From the NCBI GenBank assembly GCA_015231955.1, contig JADGAN010000028.1, positions 1 to 64,000 of the forward strand: 64,000 nucleotides of DNA, read 5' to 3'. The translations under genes were made by a program, and so were the position numbers. This document shows, one piece after another, positions 36,117 through 45,484 of the stretch. This stretch comes from Oligoflexia bacterium. Lineage in GTDB: Bacteria; Bdellovibrionota; Bacteriovoracia; Bacteriovoracales; Bacteriovoracaceae. How positions within the stretch are numbered: the stretch's first letter is position 1; the number at the start of each line of letters is the position of its first letter. Under the pieces are notes generated by a model. It saw only the letters and a program-made list of their open reading frames with translations. It had not been told where the DNA came from and did not search any database.

Positions 36117-36743
36117 ATGAAAGAGGAATTTGGAAATAAAAACAAAAAGGGAAAGTCATCAGTCTTTGGCATATTCCATGACCGCTTGGCACTTGAAAGT
36201 GCGGTGGATGCTTTAAAGGGTCATGGTTTTAGAAATTCAGATATTTCGGTATTGATGCAATCAGAGGATGAAGCACAAGATTTTGCCCATGAGAAAAACA
36301 CCAAGGCGCCTGAAGGGATTGCCACTGGGGCAACTGCTGGTTTATTTGCTGGGGGTGCTCTTGGATGGTTAGTTGGGGCCGGATTGCTGCTCATTCCGGG
36401 GCTGGGGCCATTTATTGCTGCAGGTCCAATTATGGCCACTATCGCTGGCGCCGGAATTGGGGGTGCTGTCGGAGGGGTCACTGGAGGTCTTATTGGCCTA
36501 GGAATTCCTGAGTATGAGGCCAAACGTTATGAGACTTTTGTCCGACATGGAGGGAAATTAATTTCTATCCATGTGGATAATTCCGAATGGGAAGAAAAGG
36601 CCAAAAATCTCTTGAAGGCCAACGGGGCCAAGGATATTTCTGCTACCTCTGAAACGAGTGTGGATGATAAAGATGTTGATCAGAACCCCATAAGAAAAAA
36701 CTCCTCGACTTTAAGTCATCATTCTACTAGCGCTGACGTCTAA
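36117..36743 (+). CDS. General-stress-type glycine-zipper protein
   Basis: Residues 15-55 form a YflT-like domain (SVFGIFHDRLALESAVDALK, GFRNSDISVLM). A long Gly/Ala-rich glycine-zipper membrane hairpin follows (ATAGLFAGGALGWLVGAGLL to GGVTGGLIGLGIP), then a second copy-like alpha/beta domain (GKLISIHVDNSEWEEKAKNL). The DFAHEKNTKAPEG motif before the hairpin is nearly invariant in this group. Stress-induced membrane protein of unknown mechanism. GGGAGG upstream. Confidence 0.87.
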   Translation: MKEEFGNKNKKGKSSVFGIFHDRLALESAVDALKGHGFRNSDISVLMQSEDEAQDFAHEKNTKAPEGIATGATAGLFAGGALGWLVGAGLLLIPGLGPFIAAGPIMATIAGAGIGGAVGGVTGGLIGLGIPEYEAKRYETFVRHGGKLISIHVDNSEWEEKAKNLLKANGAKDISATSETSVDDKDVDQNPIRKNSSTLSHHSTSADV

Positions 36744-36770
36744 AAATTTCTAACATGATTGGGGGCTTTT

Positions 36771-38276
36771 ATGAACGATCACTCAGGTAAAAGCATTTCA
36801 GTCTGGATGGCGACAGCGAGTTTACCACTTTTTTCTTCACTTACCAAAAATGAGCACGCTAATGTCTGTATCGTAGGCGCTGGTATCTCAGGACTAACAG
36901 CGGCCTATTTACTTTGCCACGAGGGAAAATCTGTCATTGTCTTGGATGATGGACCGATTGTATCTGGGGAGACAGAGCGCACGACGGCCCACCTTACCAC
37001 TGTTCTTGAGGACAGATATTATGAACTTGCATGGTTGCACGGAGAGGAGGGTGCTCGCCTCTTGGCCGAAAGTCATGCAGCTGCAATTGATACAATTGAA
37101 CGAATCGTTATCGAGGAGGGTATCGATTGCGATTTTGAACGGTTGGATGGTTACCTATTTACTTCTCCAGGGGAGTCCAATGCGATACTCGAATGGGAAT
37201 TAGAGGCAGCAAAACGTGCCGGTTTGAATAATGCCGAAATCGTTGCACGTGCACCTTTGGAATCGTTTGATACTGGACGGGCCCTTCGATTTCCGCGCCA
37301 AGCACAGTTTCATCCTTTGAAATATTTGGCGGGCATAGCAAAGTCTATTATCAGGGATGGAGGGAGAATCTATACACAGACCCATGCCACCAAGGTTGAT
37401 GGTGGTGAAACTGCCAGTATCCTAACACAAGATGGTTTCTTGGTGACGGCAGATTTCGTTATCGTTGCCACCAACACTCCAGTGAATGACTTGTTGGCAA
37501 TTCATACTAAACAGGCCGCCTATCGCACGTTTGTCATTGGAGCGAGCGTGCCTATGGATCTGGTTCACAAAGCATTGTATTGGGATACATCTGATCCTTA
37601 CCACTACATACGCCTAGCAAAGGATCTTTTAATCGTGGGTGGAGAGGATCACAAAACGGGACAGGCCGATGATACAGAAGCTCGATACTTGAGATTGGAG
37701 CAATGGGCACGAACCCGCTTTCCTATGATAACGGAGATAAAATTCCGATGGTCCGGCCAAGTCATGCGGCCGATCGATGGCATTGCTTTTATCGGACACA
37801 ATCCAATGGACAAGAAAAACCTCTATATTGTTACAGGAGATTCAGGCAATGGGATAACCTATGGAACCATTGCTGGTCTATTGCTCACAGATTTAATTCA
37901 AGGCCGCGAAAACGCCTGGGCCGCTCTCTATGAACCTTCCCGTAAAACGATCAGGGCCTTGAAGAGGTTTGTTCAAGAAAATTTTAATGTTGCGTTGACA
38001 TACAAAGATTGGATTACCCAAGGCAACCTGGAGAAAGATGCCTTAGTTCCCATTGGCACCGGCGCCATTCTGAGGCGAGGCCTATTCAAAATTGCTGTCT
38101 ATCATGATGAATCTGGAAAAATGTATGAATGTTCAGCAGTTTGTCCACACCTAGGAGGAATTGTGGCCTGGAACCACTCGGAAGAAACATGGGATTGCCC
38201 TTGCCATGGTTCACGTTTCGACAAGATTGGAAAAGTTCTTAATGGGCCCGCTATCAACAATCTTCAAAAAATCTAA
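36771..38276 (+). CDS. FAD-dependent oxidoreductase with C-terminal Rieske domain
   Basis: 501 residues from ATG 36771. The FAD-binding Rossmann motif is CIVGAGISGLTAAYLL with VIVLDDG behind it (DAO family). The C-terminal 80 residues hold a Rieske [2Fe-2S] site: CPHLGGIVAWN and CPCHGSRF give the two Cys-His pairs. DAO-Rieske fusions of this type are widespread but substrates are unknown. GETERTTAH is conserved in the group. Followed 22 bases later by a 26-residue membrane peptide. Sits in the stress block. Confidence 0.9.
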   Translation: MNDHSGKSISVWMATASLPLFSSLTKNEHANVCIVGAGISGLTAAYLLCHEGKSVIVLDDGPIVSGETERTTAHLTTVLEDRYYELAWLHGEEGARLLAESHAAAIDTIERIVIEEGIDCDFERLDGYLFTSPGESNAILEWELEAAKRAGLNNAEIVARAPLESFDTGRALRFPRQAQFHPLKYLAGIAKSIIRDGGRIYTQTHATKVDGGETASILTQDGFLVTADFVIVATNTPVNDLLAIHTKQAAYRTFVIGASVPMDLVHKALYWDTSDPYHYIRLAKDLLIVGGEDHKTGQADDTEARYLRLEQWARTRFPMITEIKFRWSGQVMRPIDGIAFIGHNPMDKKNLYIVTGDSGNGITYGTIAGLLLTDLIQGRENAWAALYEPSRKTIRALKRFVQENFNVALTYKDWITQGNLEKDALVPIGTGAILRRGLFKIAVYHDESGKMYECSAVCPHLGGIVAWNHSEETWDCPCHGSRFDKIGKVLNGPAINNLQKI

Positions 38277-38298
38277 GGGTATCTTCTGGGAGGAAGTT

Positions 38299-38379
38299 AT
38301 GAAATATTTAATTGGATACATACTGGGAATACCATTGGGAATTTTGATTTTAATTTGGATTGTAAGCCGCATATTTTAA
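38299..38379 (+). CDS. 26-residue single-helix membrane peptide
   Basis: ATG 38299 with GGGAGGAAG at the right spacing. The peptide is MKYLIGYILGIPLGILILIW followed by IVSRIF, one membrane helix with a positive tail. Similar tiny peptides are found in other proteobacteria. Function unknown; probably co-transcribed with the Rieske oxidoreductase gene. Confidence 0.65.
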   Translation: MKYLIGYILGIPLGILILIWIVSRIF

Positions 38380-38474
38380 TAACCAATATGCCCAAATCAA
38401 CTTACTTATGATCTTATGGAAGCGAGGCCGCCAAGCTTTGTAGTTTTATGAATGTCTCACAAGGGAGAATAACG

Positions 38475-39320
38475 ATGAAAAATAGTACTGTGCAAACGCC
38501 CCGTCTTGAATATATTGAAGTCTCTCCTCATATTCGTTTGCATGTTCGAGATTGGGGAGAGGGACGTCCAATTGTCCTCATTCCTGGCTGGCCCTTCTCA
38601 AACGAAATGTATGATTATCAAATGACAGAACTAGCACGGGAAGGATTTCGTGCCATCAGTATCTCTCTTAGAGGATTTGGAAAATCAGATAAACCGTGGG
38701 GTAGCTATAACTATGATGTCTATGCTGACGACTTAAAGGCAATCTTGCAGCAACTCGATTTGAGTGGTGTCACACTTTGTGGACATTCGATGGGAGGTGC
38801 GATTGCGATTCGCTATATGTCCAGACACAAGGAAAATCACGTTTCTAAACTGGCCCTTTTTGGGGCCGCCGCCCCCCTATGGAGCAAGCAAGAAGATTAT
38901 CCTTATGGGGTTAGCAAATCTGATGCTGATTTACTCATCAAAGCTGTTGACCGGGATCGTCCTCAACTTCTCTCAGATGTCGGTAAGAAGTTTGGATTTT
39001 CTGAAAGCTCACTGAATCCCGGCCTATGGTCTTGGCTCCAAAGCATCGGGATGCAAGCATCTCCCTATGCTACAGCGGAGAGTTTGATTGCTCTTCGGGA
39101 TACAGACCTTCGATCGGAATTGTCATCAATCTCTGTCCCGACTGCGATCTTCCACTCAGTTGAGGACAAAATCTGCCCTTTTATATTTGCACAGGAGATG
39201 CTAAAAAAAATAAAAAATTCCAAAATTATTCGTTTTGAAAAGAGTGGTCATGCTCTCTTTATCGAGGAGAAAGAAAAATTTAACGATGAATTGAAAAGAT
39301 TTGCGAGTGAAGGATCATGA
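38475..39320 (+). CDS. Alpha/beta-hydrolase (haloperoxidase/esterase-like)
   Basis: 281 residues from ATG 38475, which follows AAGGGAGAA. Nucleophile elbow GHSMGG (Ser), oxyanion region VLIPGWPFSNEMY, acid in SVEDKICPF and catalytic His in KSGHALFIEE. The GWPFSNEMYDYQ motif is typical of the non-heme peroxidase-like branch. Substrate unknown. Confidence 0.9.
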   Translation: MKNSTVQTPRLEYIEVSPHIRLHVRDWGEGRPIVLIPGWPFSNEMYDYQMTELAREGFRAISISLRGFGKSDKPWGSYNYDVYADDLKAILQQLDLSGVTLCGHSMGGAIAIRYMSRHKENHVSKLALFGAAAPLWSKQEDYPYGVSKSDADLLIKAVDRDRPQLLSDVGKKFGFSESSLNPGLWSWLQSIGMQASPYATAESLIALRDTDLRSELSSISVPTAIFHSVEDKICPFIFAQEMLKKIKNSKIIRFEKSGHALFIEEKEKFNDELKRFASEGS

Positions 39321-39356
39321 TAACTTTTTGAGTTAATGGTGCTATCGGTGGTTGGT

Positions 39357-39389
39357 ATTCTTTACATATTCTTTACATATTCTTTACAT
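39357..39389. repeat. Three tandem 11-bp repeats upstream of ycaO
   Basis: ATTCTTTACAT occurs three times without interruption, about 110 bases before the ycaO start. The 11-bp period places each copy on the same face of the helix, so cooperative binding of a regulator is possible. Seen directly; function inferred. Confidence 0.7.
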
Positions 39390-39498
39390 AATGATCAGAT
39401 TTACATTTTTGCTTTTACTTTGGTGATAAAGCATGACAGTTTTATCTCAATAAAACAACCACCAATAACCTAGCAATGATAACGAGGAATAGTACATC

Positions 39499-41193
39499 AT
39501 GATAAAAGGAACAGGACAACCCATTGGAAAAGACTCTACCTATGCAAAAACAATTGCCAATTTTGAAGCGACTCTAAATAAAGTTGGTATTAAGATTGTA
39601 ATAGAGAAATGGAACAATCCAGTGAAAAATGTATGGTCAGTACTGATTAGAGATCGTTTGCGCAAAGGCTTTTTTAGTAACGGTAAAGGTACCATAAAAG
39701 AACAGGCCTATGCTTCTGCGCTCGGAGAATTTTGTGAGCGTCTGTGTACCGGATTTTATTTTTATAATCAGGTTATTGATCTTGATGATAAGAGTGCGCT
39801 TAAGTTACCCTTCATTCTCCATCCGAATGAACTCTGGGCGGATTCTAAAACAAAAATTAGTGATAAACAGTTTCACCCATTAGTACGAGAGCTGGGATTA
39901 AAAAACATTAAAGGACTGCAAGAAAAATCCCTGATAGGAAGGGAAGAAAAGATATTGGCCCTTCCCTATATACGAGAGGAAGACAGTAAAACCTTCTATC
40001 TTCCAATGAGTGTGATTACTAATCTCTATATGAGTAATGGTCACGCTGCTGGAAATACTATCATGGAGGCAAAGGTTCAAGCACTAAGCGAGGTTTTTGA
40101 GCGTGCAATAAAAAAGAGGATCATTAAGGAAAGAATTGCTCTCCCTGAGATACCTGATCGTTTTCTAAGAAAATTCCCTCGCATTTGGGAGGGAATTTGT
40201 GCGCTCAAGAAAGCAGGTTATGGTCTTTATATTTTCGATGCCTCTTTAGGGGGAACTTATCCACTTGCCAATATGGTTCTGATCGATCCTCAAGGAAAAG
40301 GGGTCTACACTTCCTATGGGGCCCATCCTTCAATGGAAGTTGCGATTGAACGTACTCTCACTGAATTACTTCAAGGGCGGGTTTTGAAGGAAGCAACTTT
40401 TTTTACCATGCCAATAGAAGATCACGGCCACATAAGCTCAGAAGAAAATTGGTTTGAGCACTTTGTGGATTCTAGTGGGAAAATTGCCTGGAGTTCAATT
40501 CTTAATAAAAGTGAGTACAACTTTACACCATGGGGTGTGGATGGAAGAGATCGTCAAAAAGAGTGGGATTACTTGGTCAATATCGCTCTAAATCAGGATC
40601 TGGAAATTTTAGTTTCAGAGTACTCTTTTCATGGAATGAATGCCTGTCACATTATTGTTCCAAAATTCTCGGAGATTTACCCTCTTAGTGAGGTGGCCGA
40701 AAATAATAGTAATCGCTCTCGAAAATATTATCACTGGTTGAAGAAAATTTCGAAAGCTGGAAGATTAACAGGCAAAGATGCATTGGCACTTCTTAACTAT
40801 ATCGAACGCAAAGATTTTCTACCGGATCAACTGGCGATTGAGGACCTGATCGGAAATATGCAAAAGGTGGATTTTAAGGAAGTAACCGTTTTAGTGGTGA
40901 GATTATTACTCTATCTGCAGTTAAAAAAATATAAAAAGATCTCCACTATTTTAGATGAAATGAGATTTAGGCACGATTTAAATGAATGGGAACGTTCACT
41001 TTTGGTCTATTGCGAATTAAAAATATTAAAAGGTACGGCCTTTAAGCGTGTGAAGGATTTTTATCAGCACTCTATTTCTCTTTCATTCCTTAAATATTTC
41101 ATGAGACCGTCTCGATTTTTTATAGATCTCGGCAAAATTTATATTGAAGGCAATACTATTTTGCTTCCACTGCTGGCAAAGCGAAACCTCTAA
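39499..41193 (+). CDS. ycaO: YcaO-family protein (E. coli YcaO-type)
   Basis: 564 residues. The ATP-binding YcaO core is present: GKGTIKEQAYASALGEFCER and GHAAGNTIMEAKVQALSEVF followed by ERA, with the EAxxxALxE(V)xER pattern that binds ATP/Mg. The C-terminal 130 residues are a helical TPR-like domain as in the ribosomal S12 methylthiotransferase accessory protein. E. coli YcaO helps RimO thiomethylate Asp88 of S12; other YcaO enzymes make azolines or thioamides in peptides. GAGGAATAG precedes the ATG. No rimO or peptide precursor is adjacent. Confidence 0.9.
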   Translation: MIKGTGQPIGKDSTYAKTIANFEATLNKVGIKIVIEKWNNPVKNVWSVLIRDRLRKGFFSNGKGTIKEQAYASALGEFCERLCTGFYFYNQVIDLDDKSALKLPFILHPNELWADSKTKISDKQFHPLVRELGLKNIKGLQEKSLIGREEKILALPYIREEDSKTFYLPMSVITNLYMSNGHAAGNTIMEAKVQALSEVFERAIKKRIIKERIALPEIPDRFLRKFPRIWEGICALKKAGYGLYIFDASLGGTYPLANMVLIDPQGKGVYTSYGAHPSMEVAIERTLTELLQGRVLKEATFFTMPIEDHGHISSEENWFEHFVDSSGKIAWSSILNKSEYNFTPWGVDGRDRQKEWDYLVNIALNQDLEILVSEYSFHGMNACHIIVPKFSEIYPLSEVAENNSNRSRKYYHWLKKISKAGRLTGKDALALLNYIERKDFLPDQLAIEDLIGNMQKVDFKEVTVLVVRLLLYLQLKKYKKISTILDEMRFRHDLNEWERSLLVYCELKILKGTAFKRVKDFYQHSISLSFLKYFMRPSRFFIDLGKIYIEGNTILLPLLAKRNL

Positions 41194-41412
41194 GAAGTGT
41201 GTGAAAGATGTGACCCTGAAAAATGCCTATTTTTTTGGCTACAAATGGCACTTAGTAAATTTTGTTTAAGAGCGTTAACTCATTTGAATCGTGCAATAGG
41301 TGAAAATAAAAATATTATTTTGCGTAAAATATTTACTGATATGATTTAATTTTATCTTGTTGTGCAAATAGCTTGAGTGACTCACAAAAGGGATGATCCT
41401 CATGGGGAATTA

Positions 41413-44310
41413 ATGATGGCTTTGAAAAAAAATAAAAAAGTGAATATGTCTTTGCTCTGCTTACTGGGTGCCATTGTTTTCACCCTGTTTTCTACTTCGA
41501 TCACAGCATTTGCGGGGCCCAGTAAGCAGCAACTGGAGCTGGCCCATGAAATAATTGCGAGGGAAGATAGAGTGGTGGAGTTTAAAACGATTAAGGAGCT
41601 AGCAAAATCCTTAAATATTCCGGCCGTCTATCTTTTTGGAGGAACCGCCGCGGCCTATGGCCACTATGTCCACTGGGATCTACAGCGGGAGCGAGGGGAA
41701 CTAAACTTACAGCGAGAGCGCTTTGATTACGATTACACCAGCATCTTTCGCTCTAACCAAGATATTGATATTGTCATTGATGGGACCCCAGAGCAGGCGA
41801 AAGCGTTGGAGGGTGCCCTTGCACAGCAATTTCCTTTTTTTCAAGGACAAAAAAGTGTGTGGGAGGTACGCTTACTAAGAAACGATATTGGTGACAAAGA
41901 GTCCCTCCTCGATAATCCTAGCTTTTCACATCAAAATAGTGACTCTAATTCAACTGGACTTATTAATTTAGTGGGAGAGAGCGAAGCAAACGCTATTCGT
42001 GACTTAAAGGACTGGGACAATAGTAGTAGTAACTACTTTTTAAACGATCTTGTGACAGATCAACTTCACTACTACTATAATCCTGAACTTCATGCAGGCA
42101 CGAATCGCGCTATCCAAGGAAAAAATCCACCCATTCTCTCCGCTATTCGCTACTTAACGAAGGCGTTTCAATATCAGTTAAAAATTTCCGATGAAGATAA
42201 ACAGCACCTGAAACAAGTGATCGATGCGTTCGATACTAGTCCAAGTGGCAAAGACTTAAAAGATCATTATGTGCAAGGGTGGATGGAGAAGAATGGAATA
42301 AAGCTCATTCAAAATGCTATTGATATGGAGTATGCTACTAAATTAAGCGATGAACTGGGACTACGGAAAAAATTGAGGGAAGCTAGTCTTAATTTAAATC
42401 CGTACGCCTCATCCACCGTTGGCACACTCTATTGGTGGATGTCGAAAGAACCTTTAAAAAAAATCAGTGATATTGGAGAAGAGATACCATGTCCTCCAGA
42501 GAGCAAAGGTAGAGCAAAGGATTTAGTGCCTGGAGGGATTGTCGCTCACGAAACCAATAGCTTTGATGCTTATGAAAGTATTACCAAAGCACACACTGGC
42601 GAACCTAACGTTTTTATCTCTCGAGAAGGTAATTTCCCGGGCGAACAGGCCGACTACGGAGATGGTTTTTATACTCTCATTGGAAAAGCTGGTGCTAGAG
42701 GAACTGGAATGACTATTCGTTTTAGTATCAATCCTTTTGCCTGTGAAGGGAGAGATTTTCTTCTACTAGGCCTCGATCCCAACTACGGTATTACTGCGCT
42801 TATCTTTCGCAATAAAGCGGCCTTGTCGGTGATTCCCGAGAGCGTACAGCTATCGCCAGTAGAGTATTTTAACAAGCTCGCAAATGGACTTACTTTTGAC
42901 TTTAATGACAGTGCGGTAGCAGAGAGACTTAAACGAAAAATAATAAATAGACTTGCCTCTATTTCCCCTCAAGAGATTGATGAAATTCATCGCCTTGTTG
43001 ATGGTAGCTTTAAAAGTTTGGCCCAAGGAAAGTCCAAGGCAGAACCAGCGCTAACTGTATGGCTTGGATCCAAATATGCAAAGGAAATGTCCTCCCACGA
43101 GTTAGATCTTCTCATGAGTGCTATTAACAGTAACACTATTTCATCTGATTTTGGGGTGTTCTTAGCGAAAAAATTTTTCTTGCAAAAGAATGCAGAAAAC
43201 CTCCCATACAGTGACGCCCATATTACAGCTTTAGTTAATAAAGGAGGTATTGCTTCTTTTATTGCTCTATCGATCCTTTGTTCTCCCCAGTTTGAAAATC
43301 ATCCAAAGGCCAAAGAGTGGATGGGGAAGTTAATCGGGAATGGAGAGATGGATAAGCTCATCGCTGAATATGTGATCTCTACCATCAATTGGGAAGAGCG
43401 CCCCCAAGCAGCAAAGTTTTTGGAGAAGTTGGTTCAGCATGGAAACGCAGATGAGACGATAGCGGATCATCTCTTATCTACGCCCTATTGGACTCAGAAT
43501 CCTAAATCAGCAGTGTGGCTGGAGAAGTTGTTCGAGCATGGAAAGGTAGATTGGCAAACTCTTGAGAGCATAGCTGATCGTGCATTATCTAAGGTGCATC
43601 CTAATAAAGCAGAGTTAATAGAGAAGTTTATCGAGAGTGGTAATTTCGGTAGGTTGATGGTTATCAAGTACATTTTATCCAAACCCAATTGGAAAGATCA
43701 TCCCAAAGCAACAGCGTGGGTGGAGAAGTTGATTAATCTGCATACGCCCCCCAAAAAAGTAGGGTGGTTAGCAACGCTCATGAGTCGGGAAGGGATAACG
43801 ATCGATATCGATGGAGCAATAGCGATGCATATTTTATCTAAGCCTTACTGGAAGGAGCACCCAAAAGCAGTGGAGTGGTCAGAGATGTTGCTCGAGCGTG
43901 GGGCCAGTGAGGTCGCTCATGACATCGTTAGTTGTGTCTTTCCTACATCCCAGTGGCAGGAGTACCCAAAAGCAGCAGAGTGCCTGGAGAAGCTGATCGC
44001 GCGTGGAGAATCAAGGTTATCTAGGCGCATAGCTGAAAGGGTTTTATCTACGCCCCATTGGAAAGAGCACCCCAAAGCACCTGAGTTGCTAAAGATGTTA
44101 ATCCAGCAGGGGTATGCAGATAAGAGTATCACCTACTTTACCCTTAAGGATAAGTTTTGGATGAACTATTTCCAAACCTTGCTTCAAATGGATAGAACTC
44201 CAACTTTAGATGAGATTAAGAATTTTTATAAACTAACAGATGATAGCTCCACAGGGAAATGTTCCCCCTTCAATTTTTTCGACATATGGACACTGCCAAT
44301 CATTTTTTAA
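41413..44310 (+). CDS. Secreted multidomain protein: NTase-like, ART-like, tandem helical repeats
   Basis: 965 residues from ATG 41413 (GGGGAA upstream); a GTG further upstream lacks a site. Signal peptide at 12-34. Residues 60-140 fit a nucleotidyltransferase fold: YLFGGTAAAYG then the Asp pair in NQDIDIVIDG, with a trailing helical part (NPPILSAIRYLTKAF). Residues about 375-460 (IVAHETNSFDAYESI, then GDGFYTLIG) recall ADP-ribosyltransferase-like folds. From about 616 to 930 there are about eight repeats of roughly 37 residues with consensus LSxPxWKEHPKAxEWLEKLI. The combination suggests a secreted toxin or effector; catalytic function is unproven. Confidence 0.7.
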   Translation: MMALKKNKKVNMSLLCLLGAIVFTLFSTSITAFAGPSKQQLELAHEIIAREDRVVEFKTIKELAKSLNIPAVYLFGGTAAAYGHYVHWDLQRERGELNLQRERFDYDYTSIFRSNQDIDIVIDGTPEQAKALEGALAQQFPFFQGQKSVWEVRLLRNDIGDKESLLDNPSFSHQNSDSNSTGLINLVGESEANAIRDLKDWDNSSSNYFLNDLVTDQLHYYYNPELHAGTNRAIQGKNPPILSAIRYLTKAFQYQLKISDEDKQHLKQVIDAFDTSPSGKDLKDHYVQGWMEKNGIKLIQNAIDMEYATKLSDELGLRKKLREASLNLNPYASSTVGTLYWWMSKEPLKKISDIGEEIPCPPESKGRAKDLVPGGIVAHETNSFDAYESITKAHTGEPNVFISREGNFPGEQADYGDGFYTLIGKAGARGTGMTIRFSINPFACEGRDFLLLGLDPNYGITALIFRNKAALSVIPESVQLSPVEYFNKLANGLTFDFNDSAVAERLKRKIINRLASISPQEIDEIHRLVDGSFKSLAQGKSKAEPALTVWLGSKYAKEMSSHELDLLMSAINSNTISSDFGVFLAKKFFLQKNAENLPYSDAHITALVNKGGIASFIALSILCSPQFENHPKAKEWMGKLIGNGEMDKLIAEYVISTINWEERPQAAKFLEKLVQHGNADETIADHLLSTPYWTQNPKSAVWLEKLFEHGKVDWQTLESIADRALSKVHPNKAELIEKFIESGNFGRLMVIKYILSKPNWKDHPKATAWVEKLINLHTPPKKVGWLATLMSREGITIDIDGAIAMHILSKPYWKEHPKAVEWSEMLLERGASEVAHDIVSCVFPTSQWQEYPKAAECLEKLIARGESRLSRRIAERVLSTPHWKEHPKAPELLKMLIQQGYADKSITYFTLKDKFWMNYFQTLLQMDRTPTLDEIKNFYKLTDDSSTGKCSPFNFFDIWTLPIIF

Positions 44311-44419
44311 CAGTAGGGGTTCGGTGGTTTCGCTAATTTTTTTACTTAGTAACAGTTATTTTTTTTGCTTTTATAAATATAAAATCCTCTGCTAAGATTT
44401 GTAGAAGGATAAAAAAATA

Positions 44420-45484
44420 ATGAAAAAAATTACCACCAAACTCTCCCACTATCTGGCGCACTCTGGACTCTTATGGCGAAACACCGGTGTTCTTCCAAAG
44501 GTGGCGCAAGGGTATTTTAAAACCTTAATCCTCCGGCAAAATGTTTTAAGAACACTGGAACTCACCCTCACTCCCGATTGTAATCTCACCTGTCAGATGT
44601 GCTATGCCAGCAAAATAAAGAAGGAGAATACTCTTCTACTAACACCGGCCGATTATGGTCGGCTGATGGAGGATGCTAGAAAGCTTGGGGCCTTCTCCGT
44701 TATTTTAACAGGGGGTGAACCAACCTTACGTCCCGATTTTTTCGAGATCGTTTCTGTTCTTCGGCCACAAAAGACCATGTTGGCCTTGGTGACTAACGCC
44801 ACCACTATTAGCGAAGAGAAACTCTTAAAGATGAAAAAGAGTGGCATCCGAGTGATTCACTTTAGCCTCGATCACTACGAACCAGAGACCAACGATGCGA
44901 TTCGAACTTTCAAGGGGCACTTTCATCACGTTGAAAACCTCACTCGGATCGCTAAAAAAATTGGAATGGAAATTTGTATCAGTGTGGTGATCTCGCATAA
45001 CAACTTAGAGACCATGAAAAAGATGGTGGCGCTCGCGCAGGAGCGACAGATCGGGGTGGTCTTCTCACTCGCCTGTCCTACCGGTCGTTGGAGTAATGCT
45101 CGGGAGTACCTCCTCACTCAAGAGGAGTGGAGAATTGTCGATCAATATATGATTGACCACCCCTTCATTCGCTCCGATTGGACGATCAACTTTTCCATGA
45201 AGAAAGAGTGCCCCGGCGGTCGCGAAAAAGTTTGTATCACTCCTTACGGCGAAGTCACCGGTTGTGGGATGAATTACATCTCGTTTGGCAATATTCGAGA
45301 AGAGAGTCTGGAAACCATTTGGAAGCGAACCTGCCAGTGGTCGCAGTTTAAGAAACGATCAGAACAGTGTTTGATCGCCCTCGATGAAGAGTACCTCGAA
45401 GAGTATCTTCTTCCGGTGGCAGGCGAAGAGACCCTTCCACTAAGAATTGAAAAACATCCACGGCACCCGATGGAACGCTCATGA
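44420..45484 (+). CDS. Radical SAM protein with SPASM-like C-terminus
   Basis: The 4Fe-4S cluster for S-adenosylmethionine cleavage is bound by CNLTCQMC. SAM-binding ILTGGEPTLRPD follows. The C-terminal cysteines (KECPGGREKVCI, GEVTGCGMNYISFGNI, EQCLIALDEE) make a SPASM-like extra cluster. Product unknown. AAGGA before ATG; the stop overlaps the next gene in an ATGA, so both are translated together. First gene of the radical-SAM island. Confidence 0.9.
   Translation: MKKITTKLSHYLAHSGLLWRNTGVLPKVAQGYFKTLILRQNVLRTLELTLTPDCNLTCQMCYASKIKKENTLLLTPADYGRLMEDARKLGAFSVILTGGEPTLRPDFFEIVSVLRPQKTMLALVTNATTISEEKLLKMKKSGIRVIHFSLDHYEPETNDAIRTFKGHFHHVENLTRIAKKIGMEICISVVISHNNLETMKKMVALAQERQIGVVFSLACPTGRWSNAREYLLTQEEWRIVDQYMIDHPFIRSDWTINFSMKKECPGGREKVCITPYGEVTGCGMNYISFGNIREESLETIWKRTCQWSQFKKRSEQCLIALDEEYLEEYLLPVAGEETLPLRIEKHPRHPMERS

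Noticed and set aside
39357-39389. Possible CRISPR-like array
   Set aside because: Only three 11-bp units without spacers and no cas genes; it is a simple tandem repeat.
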